Origin: CAZNHL01 sp964572965
GTDB lineage: Bacteria; Bacteroidota; Bacteroidia; Cytophagales; UBA9547
Direction: 5' to 3'
Length of the DNA stretch: 64,000 nt
Assembly (NCBI GenBank): GCA_964572965.1
Contig: CAZNHL010000012.1
Location: forward strand, 1-64,000
Shown piece after piece: positions 16,752-25,219 of the stretch. The notes beneath the pieces were generated by a model. That model was not told the origin of the DNA. It did no database searches and saw nothing but the letters and a program-made list of their open reading frames with translations. Position numbers and translations under genes: made by a program. Each line of letters begins with the position of its first letter. The stretch's first letter is position 1.

Positions 16752-17480
16752 ATGATAAGTATACTAAAAAAAGAAATAGCCACTTTCCTCAACTCAATGA
16801 TCGCTTATATTGTGATTGTTTTGTTTCTGGTAAGTATGGGTATGTTTATGTGGGTATTGCCCGACACGAGCATCCTTAACTATGGTTTTGCCGAAATGGA
16901 TTCGCTGTTTAGTACAGCGCCATTTATTTTCATGTTTGTGATTCCTGCCATCACCATGCGCATGTTTGCAGAGGAGAAAAAGACAGGTACCATGGAATTA
17001 CTGATGACCAAGCCTGTAACTGATTGGCAGATCATTCTTGGGAAATATTTCTCAGGTGTTCTATTAGTAGTTTTTACACTGTTGCCAACAGTAATCTGGT
17101 ATTTCGCTATTGTTGAATTGGGAAGTCCGTCCGGTAATATTGATACGGCGGGGGTAATCGGTTCTTATATCGGTTTGTTGTTGCTGGGTGCAGTATTCAC
17201 TTCTGTGGGTGTTTTCACTTCTTCAGTTACAGAAAACCAGATTGTCTCTTTTATCATCGGTGTTTTTCTGTGCTATATTTTCCATTCAGGTTTTACGGCA
17301 CTGGGTTCTCTGAGCATCTGGGGCAATTATGCCGATCTGATTAACAGTTTCGGTATTGCTTATCATTACAATGCCATGAGCAAAGGCCTTATTGACTCCC
17401 GCGATGTGTTTTATTTCGTGAGTGTCATCTTCATCTTATTGTCTTCCACACACTTAGTATTGGGTAGCAGAAAATGGTAA
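16752..17480 (+). CDS. gldF: Gliding motility ABC transporter permease GldF
   Basis: A 242-residue ABC-2 type permease with six hydrophobic segments. The N-terminus MISILKKEIATFLNSMIAYI and the EEKKTGTMELLMTKPVTDWQIILGKY block after the second segment are characteristic. It forms the membrane channel of the GldAFG transporter. Its last codons overlap the first codons of gldG by seven bases (17474-17480), so the two are translationally coupled. Confidence 0.9.
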   Translation: MISILKKEIATFLNSMIAYIVIVLFLVSMGMFMWVLPDTSILNYGFAEMDSLFSTAPFIFMFVIPAITMRMFAEEKKTGTMELLMTKPVTDWQIILGKYFSGVLLVVFTLLPTVIWYFAIVELGSPSGNIDTAGVIGSYIGLLLLGAVFTSVGVFTSSVTENQIVSFIIGVFLCYIFHSGFTALGSLSIWGNYADLINSFGIAYHYNAMSKGLIDSRDVFYFVSVIFILLSSTHLVLGSRKW

Positions 17481-19159
17481 CAAAGAATTCTAAGAAAAAG
17501 GAGACGCTATTTTATTTTATAGCGGGTATCATCATTGTGGTGTTGCTGAATATCATCAATACCAAACATTTTTTCCGTCTGGACCTGACAGAAGAAAAAC
17601 GTTATACTATTTCTGAAGCTTCCAAGGAAGTACTGAAAGGTTTGGACGATGTGGTTTATGTAACGGTATACCTGGATGGCGATTTGCCGGCAGGTTTCAA
17701 ACGCCTGAAACGTTCAATCCGTGAGACACTGAATGAAATGCAGGTATATGGCGCTAAAAATATCCGGTACCAGTTTGTTGATCCATCGGCAGAGGTAGAA
17801 GAAAAGAAGCGTAATCAGTTTTACTATAGCCTGATTCAGAAAGGGATTCAGCCTACGAATTTGTTTACAAATGAAGATGGTAAAAAAGCTGAAAAGCTGA
17901 TTTTTCCGGGGGCTATTATTTCTTACCAGAACAAAGAAGCTGCGGTTATTTTGCTGAAAGGAAATTCGGGAGGTGCTTCACCTGACGAGGTTCTGAACCA
18001 GTCTATTGAGAATGCTGAGTTTGAGTTTGTAAATGCCATCCAGGCGATTACTGCGGAGAGAAAGAAGAAAATAGCTTATCTGACAGGAAATGCTGAACTG
18101 GACAGTCTGCACAGTGCCGATCTTACACTCGAGCTTAATTCTTTGTACAAAGTAAAAAGGGTAAACCTTCGTGAAGTTCCTAATCTGGATGGTTATGATG
18201 CCATTCTGGTAGTCAAGCCAAAATGGAAATTCAATGATGACGAAAAGCTGAAAATTGACCAGTTTGTTGTGAATGGCGGAAAGGCTGCTTTCTTTGTTGA
18301 TGCCGTTGAGCTGAACATGGATAGCATGAGTGCCAATGGTACAGTTGCATTGCCTGTTGAGCTTAATCTGGATGACCTTTTCTTCAAATGGGGAGTGCGT
18401 TTAAATAAAGACCTGATTCAGGATATGAATTGTGGTTATCTGCCGATGACAGTTGGCATGATGGGCGACAAACCTCAGATTCAGATGGTGAACTGGCGCT
18501 ATTTCCCGATCATCAATGGCTTTGCTAAAAATCCGATTGTACGTCATATGGATGGGATTTATACACGTTTTGTAGGTTCTATTGATTCCATTAAAGCCGA
18601 TGGTATCCGCAAAACACCTTTGATGTTTACTTCGCAATATTGTAAAACAATCACTGCCCCGGCGCAGGTAAGTCTCAACGAAATGCGTGAAGAACCTAAA
18701 CAGGAGCAGTTCAATAAACAAAATCTGGCAGTGGCTTATTTGCTGGAAGGGAAGTTTAAATCGGCCTATGCTTCAAGACCGTTGTTCCAGGATAAAATCC
18801 AGGGCTTGGTGAATCAGAATAAAGAAAGCCGCATTGTGATTTGTGCTGATGGTGATTTGTTGGCTAATGATTTTGATTATCAAAAGAACCAGATTATTCC
18901 TTTGGGTTTCGACAAGTACACGCAAAAGAAGTTTGCCAATCGCGACTTTATGATGAACATGATGGCTTATTTGTTTGACGACAAAGGCCTGATCAATGTG
19001 CGTTCTAAGGAGATTACTTTGCGCCCTCTGGACAAGGTAAAAGTGAAGGAAGAGAAAACACAATGGCAGATTATCAATATTTTGCTTCCGGTGCTGGCTG
19101 TTATTGGTTTTGCTTTCGGCAGGGCATATTGGAGAAAAAACAAGTACACAAAATTCTAA
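17474..19159 (+). CDS. gldG: Gliding motility ABC transporter protein GldG
   Basis: A 561-residue protein with a membrane segment near residues 12-30, a large periplasmic part of the GldG/ABC-type auxiliary family (DLTEEKRYTISEASKEVLKG near 35, then the YLTGNAELDSLHSADLTLEL region near 198) and a second membrane segment near 535-553, followed by a short basic tail. Full family length. It overlaps gldF by seven bases, so GldF and GldG are made together. Its transported substrate is not known in any organism. Confidence 0.9.
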   Translation: MVTKNSKKKETLFYFIAGIIIVVLLNIINTKHFFRLDLTEEKRYTISEASKEVLKGLDDVVYVTVYLDGDLPAGFKRLKRSIRETLNEMQVYGAKNIRYQFVDPSAEVEEKKRNQFYYSLIQKGIQPTNLFTNEDGKKAEKLIFPGAIISYQNKEAAVILLKGNSGGASPDEVLNQSIENAEFEFVNAIQAITAERKKKIAYLTGNAELDSLHSADLTLELNSLYKVKRVNLREVPNLDGYDAILVVKPKWKFNDDEKLKIDQFVVNGGKAAFFVDAVELNMDSMSANGTVALPVELNLDDLFFKWGVRLNKDLIQDMNCGYLPMTVGMMGDKPQIQMVNWRYFPIINGFAKNPIVRHMDGIYTRFVGSIDSIKADGIRKTPLMFTSQYCKTITAPAQVSLNEMREEPKQEQFNKQNLAVAYLLEGKFKSAYASRPLFQDKIQGLVNQNKESRIVICADGDLLANDFDYQKNQIIPLGFDKYTQKKFANRDFMMNMMAYLFDDKGLINVRSKEITLRPLDKVKVKEEKTQWQIINILLPVLAVIGFAFGRAYWRKNKYTKF

Positions 19160-19212
19160 TTGCTGTCTGATTTTTCCGGGAAGCCGGAGAATGAGGATAA
19201 ATGATATTTCAC

Positions 19213-20175
19213 ATGAAAAAAGACCTTAAGTTTTATCTGACCATTTCAACCATTGTGGTACTGAGCATTCTTGCCTGGCTGACGGTTCGTGATGAAAAGA
19301 ATGCAACACTTGATATCAATGAAAACGCTTTTGCTGTAGCAGATACAAGTGCGATAACCAAAGTGGTAGTTACCAAACCTAATCAGCCTTTGGTGTCTTT
19401 GAAGAAAGAAAACGGTAAATGGAAGGTAAGCGACAAATATTGGAGTGAGATTGATGATGTGCAACAACGTCGTTTGTTCTTTTGCCTGTCTCAGGTAAGA
19501 GTACGCCGTCCTGTTTCTGAAAAACAGCTTTCAACGATTGTTAAAAGAGCGAAAGAAAACGGTTTGAAAGTGCAGGTGTATTCAGCAAATGATCTGGTGC
19601 AGGAGTTCTATATTGATGGAGATCAGAGCAGCGATATCGGTTCGGTATATGTAAAAGGTAATGAAGCTTATTATGTAGATGTAATCGGTGCTGACGAGTT
19701 TAGTGCAGCTGTATTCTTCAATATTCAGGAAGAAGCATGGAGAAACCGTACATTGTTTGCAAGCCAGATCCGCAGCCTTGAAGATTTGCAGATTGATTTC
19801 CTGAAAAAACCTCGTGTAACTACCAGCATTGTATTTGACAATGGGTTTTTCAAAGTGAATAATGTTGCGAAACTGGATTCGAACAGGTTGGGAATGTTCC
19901 TGATGCAATACCGCTCTGTAAAAGTAGACCAATATCTTTCTGCCAATGATTCTCTGGTAAAGAGTTATGTGAAAGCCGGAGCTGATTTTGCTATTCAGAT
20001 CAAGGATCTTGACAGTACAAAAAATAACAAGGTGGAGTTCTATTTCAACCCTGCGAATCCAAACTTCCTGATTGGTTACAGTGCGAAAGAACACACTCCA
20101 TTCAAAATCAGCAAAGGAAAGGTAAGTCGCTTGCTGGCCATGCCGCAGGATTTTGAGAAGGAACAAGCGAGGTAG
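19213..20175 (+). CDS. DUF4340 domain protein downstream of gldG
   Basis: A 320-residue protein with an N-terminal membrane anchor (YLTISTIVVLSILAWLTV) and a DUF4340 domain rich in beta strands. The region KVVVTKPNQPLVSLKKENGK and repeats of the pattern hydrophobic strand-turn-Lys are typical. It is often found beside ABC-2 transporters with a GldG-like partner, so it is likely an accessory subunit of the same transporter. The ATG at 19213 gives MKKDLKFYL; an ATG at 19201 adds four residues and is also possible. The function has not been shown. Confidence 0.8.
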   Translation: MKKDLKFYLTISTIVVLSILAWLTVRDEKNATLDINENAFAVADTSAITKVVVTKPNQPLVSLKKENGKWKVSDKYWSEIDDVQQRRLFFCLSQVRVRRPVSEKQLSTIVKRAKENGLKVQVYSANDLVQEFYIDGDQSSDIGSVYVKGNEAYYVDVIGADEFSAAVFFNIQEEAWRNRTLFASQIRSLEDLQIDFLKKPRVTTSIVFDNGFFKVNNVAKLDSNRLGMFLMQYRSVKVDQYLSANDSLVKSYVKAGADFAIQIKDLDSTKNNKVEFYFNPANPNFLIGYSAKEHTPFKISKGKVSRLLAMPQDFEKEQAR

Positions 20176-20183
20176 ATCCTTTT

Positions 20184-20219
20184 CACCATAGGCCACGGTT
20201 TAAACCGTGGCCTATGGTG
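20184..20219. repeat. REP-like palindrome, copy 1
   Basis: A perfect 36-base palindrome: CACCATAGGCCACGGTTT and its exact complement, meeting at a TTTAAA centre. The core GGCCACGGTTTAAACCGTGGCC resembles the palindromes beside the RAYT gene at 21046. It lies nine bases after the DUF4340 stop, where it could also act as a transcript end. Confidence 0.8.
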
Positions 20220-20236
20220 TTTTATATTATAAGTAT

Positions 20237-20974
20237 ATGTTAGCATTCCACTCCGACAATTTACCAGCCGTTTTATTGACTCTTGAAACTACAGGTTCTG
20301 TTATCATTGAAGAAGCTTTTACATTTGAAGAAGTTGACAGAATCAAAGGGATTATTCAACGCTATTTTGATAGTCATCCGGATCAGCTGAATAAGCAGGT
20401 TTATGCCATCAGACAACTACTGATTGAACTGCCCGAGTTGAAAGAACTGCTATTAAATGAGAGAGTAAAAAAGATCGTAACATTATATAGTTCACAGTCT
20501 TTTATCAGCAAAGCCTTATTTTTTGACAAACCACCTGCCTCAAACTGGTATGTTTCCTGGCACCAGGATGTGCCGATTAATGTCGTCGAAAAAATTGAAA
20601 CCGCAGGTTTTTCCGGGTGGACCCAAAAAGGAGCAGTAACAAGCGTTTGTCCTCCCGATGAAATTCTACATAAAACCATTACGGTTCGTATTCATCTTGA
20701 TGATACTGATCAGCAGAATGGTGCTCTTAAAATTTTACCGGGCTCACATCAGAGAAGACTGAATGACAGTGAAATTGATGACTTGATAGAAAAAGAGGTT
20801 CCGGTAATATGTGAAGTAAAGTCTGGAGGAGTGCATTTAATGAAACCATTGCTTTTGCATGCTTCGTCAAGAGGAGTGAATGAACAACATCGCCGAGTCA
20901 TTCATTTGGAGTTTAATTCTGTAGATTTGCCGGGAGAATTGGAATGGTCAGAAAGGGAAAAAGTTGGAATTTAA
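20237..20974 (+). CDS. Phytanoyl-CoA dioxygenase (PhyH) family protein
   Basis: A 245-residue Fe(II)/2-oxoglutarate dioxygenase. The metal triad is visible: His109 and Asp111 in WHQDVP and distal His208 in LLLHASSRG, followed by the arginine-rich RRVIHLEF that holds 2-oxoglutarate. The domain covers nearly all of the protein. Family members hydroxylate lipids, amino acids or secondary metabolites; the substrate here is unknown. I chose ATG 20237; the frame is open to a GTG at 20207, but that lies inside the palindrome. The gene is enclosed by REP-like palindromes on both sides and has no obvious functional partner. Confidence 0.85.
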   Translation: MLAFHSDNLPAVLLTLETTGSVIIEEAFTFEEVDRIKGIIQRYFDSHPDQLNKQVYAIRQLLIELPELKELLLNERVKKIVTLYSSQSFISKALFFDKPPASNWYVSWHQDVPINVVEKIETAGFSGWTQKGAVTSVCPPDEILHKTITVRIHLDDTDQQNGALKILPGSHQRRLNDSEIDDLIEKEVPVICEVKSGGVHLMKPLLLHASSRGVNEQHRRVIHLEFNSVDLPGELEWSEREKVGI

Positions 20975-20995
20975 AATGTAGAAGACCTTTGTTAT

Positions 20996-21041
20996 TTCCC
21001 GTACATAGCCCAGGGTTTAAACCCTGGGCTATGTACGGGAA
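20996..21041. repeat. REP-like palindrome, copy 2 (beside RAYT)
   Basis: A perfect 46-base palindrome centred on TTTAAA; the inner half is CATAGCCCAGGGTTT with its complement on the other side. It ends five bases beyond the stop of the RAYT gene at 21046. This is the longest and cleanest copy in the group. Confidence 0.85.
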
Positions 21042-21045
21042 GAAA

Positions 21046-21480
21046 TCAGTTTTTTGAAAACCCATAGAGTTTAAGAATACCTTCATATTCTTCTTCAAAT
21101 GATTTTTTATTGTGATGGGCTTTTTGATTTAGGATATAGTAGAAAACTTTTTCTACCATCGACTCACTCACTGAATAAGCAGCATATCCTGTTTGCCACA
21201 AGAACTTTTCTTTAGTCAGATCTGATTCGTTGACGAAATAGGAAGAACTACCTTTTAGGTGTTTGATTATTTCTGCAATTGACTTTTGTGGGTTAAGTAA
21301 AAACAAACAGTGAACATGATCGGGCATACCGTTAATTATTCTTACCGGACATCCCATTTCGTTCAGTTGGTCTTTTAGGTAATTGTGGATTTGCCTTTCA
21401 AATGAAGGATGAATGAGTGCTGTTCTGTTTTTTGTTGACCAAATGGCATGAATCCATAATTTGTTAAAAGAATGTGGCAT
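21046..21480 (-). CDS. RAYT: REP-associated tyrosine transposase
   Basis: A 144-residue Y1/HUH nuclease related to IS200/IS605 transposases. The metal-binding HUH motif is His55-Val-His57 in GMPDHVHCLF, and the likely catalytic tyrosine is in FYYILNQKAHH (Tyr114 or Tyr115). The segments LWIHAIWSTKNR and WQTGYAAYSVS are typical of this family. RAYTs cut and join single-stranded hairpins and are thought to spread REP sequences. The gene is flanked on both sides by such palindromes (20996-21041 and 21526-21549). The reading frame looks intact. Confidence 0.9.
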   Translation of the reverse strand: MPHSFNKLWIHAIWSTKNRTALIHPSFERQIHNYLKDQLNEMGCPVRIINGMPDHVHCLFLLNPQKSIAEIIKHLKGSSSYFVNESDLTKEKFLWQTGYAAYSVSESMVEKVFYYILNQKAHHNKKSFEEEYEGILKLYGFSKN

Positions 21481-21525
21481 AGCTGTATGTATAAAAAGTT
21501 AAAAATGGATCTATTTGTACTACAT

Positions 21526-21549
21526 AGCCCACGGTTTAAACCCTGGGCT
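21526..21549. repeat. REP-like palindrome, copy 3, imperfect
   Basis: AGCCCACGGTTT pairs with AAACCCTGGGCT around a TTTAAA centre, with a single C-C mismatch. The left arm has the CCCACGG form seen in copy 1 and the right arm the CCCTGGG form of copy 2, as if it were mixed from two versions. It lies 46 bases upstream of the RAYT start. Confidence 0.75.
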
Positions 21550-21627
21550 GCAAAAATATGAAGGTAATTTATTATTACAGAAGTACAAATTGCGGAGGTA
21601 TAAAGAGTTATTTCCATTATGATTAGA

Positions 21628-21650
21628 GCCCACGATTTTAATTGTGGGGG
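21628..21650. repeat. REP-like palindrome, copy 4, degraded
   Basis: GCCCACGATTTTAATTGTGGG keeps the CCCAC/GTGGG ends of the neighbouring copies but has lost the TTTAAA centre and pairs through a G-T. It reads as an old copy of the same repeat. Confidence 0.5.
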
Positions 21651-21719
21651 AAGAATACCCGATTATCCTTTTAAGCGGAAAGTTAACCTATTTGTTTACA
21701 GATTAAGTTCTTTAGAAAT

Positions 21720-21751
21720 AAAGGGGCGCCCGATTTCTCAAGCGCCCCTTT
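21720..21751 (-). terminator. Terminator after the GH16 gene
   Basis: AAAGGGGCGC (21720-21729) pairs with GCGCCCCTTT (21742-21751) around a 12-base loop, followed on the minus strand by TTTATTTC. It lies 20 bases past the stop of the GH16 gene. Confidence 0.8.
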
Positions 21752-21771
21752 TACTGACAATCTATAATTAA

Positions 21772-24762
21772 CTATTCCTTAACTATTCTATTGTAGTAAG
21801 TTTGTCCGTTTCTCTCAATTTTGAGAATGTAAACCCCGTTTGAAAGCTCAGAGATATTGATCTGTTCAATACTGTTTCCGCTAAAGCTATTCTGAAGTTT
21901 ACCACTAATGTCAAATACATCAACCTGGTTAGCGACAGATGTCAGATTTACAATTCCGCTGCTTGGGTTAGGATAAACAGCTATGTTGTTATTAAGAGTT
22001 AAATCGTCGAAAGAAGTAGTCTGATCCACTTTCAGCTTTGAAGCTTCAGAATAGAATTTTACCCCCGAAGCATCTTTAGCGACAATTTGCAGTCTGAAGT
22101 CTCCCGTTAGATTTGCCAGCCAGCTTGCTGCAATACCAGAGCCTGTTTTGTTAACACTCGCGATCAAAGTAGTGTCTTTATAGATTTTATAATTTACTTC
22201 CGCCAGAGAAGTAATTCCGTCTATAGCTACTTTAAATGGAACAGACGAATTAACTGCCACAGTAGTATCGCTTGTCGGAACCGGACTCATTAATCGCGGA
22301 GCAGGAGCAGGACCGGCAGAGCATGAACCCAAGTTTGCCCATACATCCCACGTTCCGGAGTTATAACTTGGATCCTGATTCAACGTCCACCATTTAGCCT
22401 GGTACTTGGTGTTGTTCGAAACAACAATATCTCCATTTACATAAATAGTGTTACTGTTGTAAAGATTGATATTAGAACAGTTGTTACCGGGAGCGTTTAC
22501 TTTTATCGTAATAGAGGCAGAGGTTGTTACTGCATTATTGTTATCAGTTGCTTTGGCAGTAATAATGTAAGTCCCTGCCGATACGTTTGTCCAGGAATAA
22601 CTGTATGGCGATGTATTATCAGTTCCTAACAAAGCAGTACCGTTGTAAAACTCTACTTTGCTTACAGTGCCGTCAGCATCAGCGGCATTTGCTGAAATTG
22701 TTATCGTTGCCGGAGCAGTATAGGTGGCGTTGTTTGTCGGGGCAGTAATAGTAACCGTCGGTGCCTGATTTACCGGAGCATTCACTTTTACTGTAACAGC
22801 GGCAGAGGTTGTTACTGCATTGTTATTGTCCGTTGCTCTTGCAGTAACAGTGTAAGTACCTGCAGCTACGTTTGTCCATGAAAAACTATAAGGCGAAGTA
22901 TTATCAGTACCTAAAAGTGTGGTACCGTTATAGAAGTCGACTTTAGTTATTGAGCCGTCGCTATCCGTCGCATTTGCCGAAATTGTTACTGATGCCGGAG
23001 CAGTATAGGTAGCGTTGTTTGCCGGAGCAGTAATAGAAACTGTAGGAGGCTGATTGACAACAGCACGGGTGAACACAAGCTTATCAATATTGAAATCACC
23101 TGCAATAGCGTAAATTCTTAATATTTTTTGACCTGCTGTTAGTGATACGTTATTAATAGTAGTCGTCTGCCAGGTCTGCCATGCAGTAGTGTTCGGTACC
23201 GTGAAAGTGGCAATAGTACTACCATCCAGTTCAACCCTGAATGTTTTACCGGAAGCCGTTGCGGCTAGTCTGGCATCTATGTTATATGTTCCTGCTGTAA
23301 CATTTACTGTATACTCCAGCCATTCTCCAGGTAATATATAGCCAACATTATATCCGCCGCCTGTTGTTGTTTCAATATCAACAGCATCCGTTCTGTAAGC
23401 GCCGCCTTCATTAGCTGCAGTAAGATCATTAAATGCCACATCCTGGCCGCCGAGGTCATAGTTTTCTGCTTCAATTGTACCCGGAATAGTCCATGCTGTC
23501 CCTAAATATGGCGATTGAGGAATCGGAGCAGGATTTACCTTTACAGTAACAGCTGCCGAAGTTGTGACCGCATTACCATTGTCCGTTGCTTTAGCAGTAA
23601 TTATATAAGTACCCGCAGCTACATTTGTCCAGTTAAAAGTATATGGAGCGGAATTATCCGTTCCCAATAAAGTAGTGCCATTATAAAACTCTACTTTGCT
23701 TACAGTACCGTCTGCATCTGTTGCTGTAGCAGCGATGTTTATCGTTGCAGGAGCTGTATAAGTTGAATTATTTGCCGGAGCAGTAATGCTTACTGCCGGA
23801 GCCTGATTGGTTGGGCCGGTAATATAAGTTTGACCGGCAAGGTTCCGTCTTTGTAAGCCGGTATTACGGTAACCGTCTACCAAAGCATTAACCTGAGTAA
23901 GGTTTAACTCCTGATCCTTGTAAAACAATACCCAGTCGGCCTGCATGGTATTAGTACGGTTCGCGGTACTGCTGCCTGTCACATTGTTCCAGATCCAGTT
24001 AGCAAAAGCAACCTGCATATTACTGCGGGGATATACAGAAAGCCCTGCCTGAATTTCACTATCAGTCACCGACTGCGACCCCAGGTAAGTATTGTCCATA
24101 TAATATTTTACATTAACCTTGTCAGTACAGGTCGCAATAAAAGTATGCCAGCCTGCTTTAGAGCCTTTCGGAGCAAAATAAGTTTTCCAGGCCTGCCACG
24201 GATTTGCTACATATTTATGCCAGGAAGTAACATACATTACCGGCTTGTCAGGGTCAATACCCCATTTATCAGCAGCCATGTATTCAACAATATCCAGTTC
24301 GCTGTATTTACTGCCATCTCCGGCATATTGAGAACTAACGATAGTGAAGAAAGTCTGAATATTAGCATCCTTCGTTGTAAAAGCCTCATCTGAAATATAA
24401 ACACGGGCCGCATAGGTACCCTCAAAATATTCATAAGAAGATTCTATTCTCGAATGGGTTGTTGCTTTAGTCTGGCCGTTCACGGTCGTGCTCAGCGTCA
24501 TCAGCTTATTGGAGGCGTTGGCAGGATCGGTTATAAACTTGATATTATCTCTGCTGTACATTGCGCCTTCCGGCGGACCGTTTTGTCCCTGAACAATACT
24601 CCACTTATTAAAGGCGGATAATTGTGGGTCAGTAGCACTTGAATATGTGAAGTCGTCAAACATGATTGTCTGAGCACTCAGAGGAACAGAAGTTCCATAA
24701 AGCAGCAAGCCCAATAGAATTGCTTTGGCCTTGCTTAGTGGAAAAAAGTTGAATCTTGTCAT
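21772..24762 (-). CDS. Secreted GH16 glycosidase with CBM6, Ig, CBM5/12 and T9SS domains
   Basis: A 996-residue multi-domain enzyme. Start ATG 24762 gives a signal peptide ending in VPLSAQ; the frame is open to 24804. About 35-290 is a GH16 catalytic domain with the exact family signature ELDIVE (nucleophile Glu155, acid/base Glu160). Then follow a bacterial Ig domain (about 320-408), a CBM6 (about 425-567, starting PGTIEAENYD), two more Ig domains (to about 748), a CBM5/12-type chitin-binding module (about 750-802, with YQAKWWTLNQDPS) and a T9SS sorting domain (YPNPSSG). GH16 enzymes cut beta-1,3 or mixed glucans; together with a chitin-binding module this suggests attack on fungal-type walls. 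Secretion through T9SS is expected. Confidence 0.9.
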   Translation of the reverse strand: MTRFNFFPLSKAKAILLGLLLYGTSVPLSAQTIMFDDFTYSSATDPQLSAFNKWSIVQGQNGPPEGAMYSRDNIKFITDPANASNKLMTLSTTVNGQTKATTHSRIESSYEYFEGTYAARVYISDEAFTTKDANIQTFFTIVSSQYAGDGSKYSELDIVEYMAADKWGIDPDKPVMYVTSWHKYVANPWQAWKTYFAPKGSKAGWHTFIATCTDKVNVKYYMDNTYLGSQSVTDSEIQAGLSVYPRSNMQVAFANWIWNNVTGSSTANRTNTMQADWVLFYKDQELNLTQVNALVDGYRNTGLQRRNLAGQTYITGPTNQAPAVSITAPANNSTYTAPATINIAATATDADGTVSKVEFYNGTTLLGTDNSAPYTFNWTNVAAGTYIITAKATDNGNAVTTSAAVTVKVNPAPIPQSPYLGTAWTIPGTIEAENYDLGGQDVAFNDLTAANEGGAYRTDAVDIETTTGGGYNVGYILPGEWLEYTVNVTAGTYNIDARLAATASGKTFRVELDGSTIATFTVPNTTAWQTWQTTTINNVSLTAGQKILRIYAIAGDFNIDKLVFTRAVVNQPPTVSITAPANNATYTAPASVTISANATDSDGSITKVDFYNGTTLLGTDNTSPYSFSWTNVAAGTYTVTARATDNNNAVTTSAAVTVKVNAPVNQAPTVTITAPTNNATYTAPATITISANAADADGTVSKVEFYNGTALLGTDNTSPYSYSWTNVSAGTYIITAKATDNNNAVTTSASITIKVNAPGNNCSNINLYNSNTIYVNGDIVVSNNTKYQAKWWTLNQDPSYNSGTWDVWANLGSCSAGPAPAPRLMSPVPTSDTTVAVNSSVPFKVAIDGITSLAEVNYKIYKDTTLIASVNKTGSGIAASWLANLTGDFRLQIVAKDASGVKFYSEASKLKVDQTTSFDDLTLNNNIAVYPNPSSGIVNLTSVANQVDVFDISGKLQNSFSGNSIEQINISELSNGVYILKIERNGQTYYNRIVKE

Positions 24763-24801
24763 ATCTGTTGTTGGTTTAGACCGCAATCTTAAAGCGGCAT
24801 A

Positions 24802-24830
24802 CAATGCTAAATAAATTTATTGTTCAGCAA
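24802..24830 (-). promoter_or_regulatory. Candidate promoter of the GH16 gene
   Basis: On the minus strand TAGCATTG (complement of 24802-24809) matches TAnnTTTG at all but one position, with a TTG (complement of 24828-24830) 18 bases upstream. Start of the gene is 40 bases downstream. The -7 element overlaps the upstream in-frame ATG at 24804, which supports the later start. Confidence 0.35.
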
Positions 24831-24845
24831 TAATTTACCCGCATT

Positions 24846-24890
24846 ACATAAACTGGACAAACCATGTAAAGAGCAAGACATAAACTGGAC
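24846..24890. repeat. Pair of 13-base direct repeats
   Basis: ACATAAACTGGAC occurs at 24846-24858 and again at 24878-24890, 32 bases apart. Closely spaced short repeats of this kind, containing AAACTGGAC, resemble the multiple terminal repeats of IS21-family elements. No transposase gene is present, so this would be a leftover end. Confidence 0.5.
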
Positions 24891-24956
24891 GCATAGGGAA
24901 AAATGTATTTAAGGGGTTTAAAAGCGTTTTTTTGTAGCGCTATTCCGAAAGTTTTC

Positions 24957-25219
24957 GGGAGTGCCCCGTCCCCCTGAATCACCATTTTTAAGGATGCATC
25001 ATGGTGGGGGCGGGAGCAATTAATACTGGGGTAACGCTTTCCGGGTGTATTTCATCGCCTATCCCCGGTCGTGTCCCGACGACCGACCGGAATGTTTGCC
25101 GGGGATTGTATCGCATACGCCCCATGATCCGGTAAAGTGGCCGGTCAGAGACACGGCCACGGTGGAAGTGCCGAAGTCGCTCACCAAGTCTGCTGAAACG
25201 GTAGCTGAGCTTGCCGCAG
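24957..25219. other. GC-rich segment of foreign appearance, no gene called
   Basis: This stretch is markedly richer in G and C than its surroundings (for example GGTGGGGGCGGGAGC and ACGACCGACCGG). It starts after a CCGAAA/TTTCGG hairpin at 24945-24958 and ends at the stop codon of the regulator gene at 25220. Short open frames exist on both strands (24988-25305 minus, 25045-25233 plus), and the plus frame uses GC-rich codons, but neither resembles a known protein. The direct repeats at 24846-24890 lie beside it. It may be a remnant of an insertion element. Confidence 0.45.

Noticed and set aside
19582..20196. 204-codon frame opposite the DUF4340 gene
   Set aside because: Antisense to a credible gene, with no domain and a start inside the REP-like palindrome.
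20184..20219. Palindrome after the DUF4340 gene as an ordinary terminator
   Set aside because: It has no loop and no T run, and its core matches the palindromes around the RAYT gene, so a REP-like repeat is the better reading.
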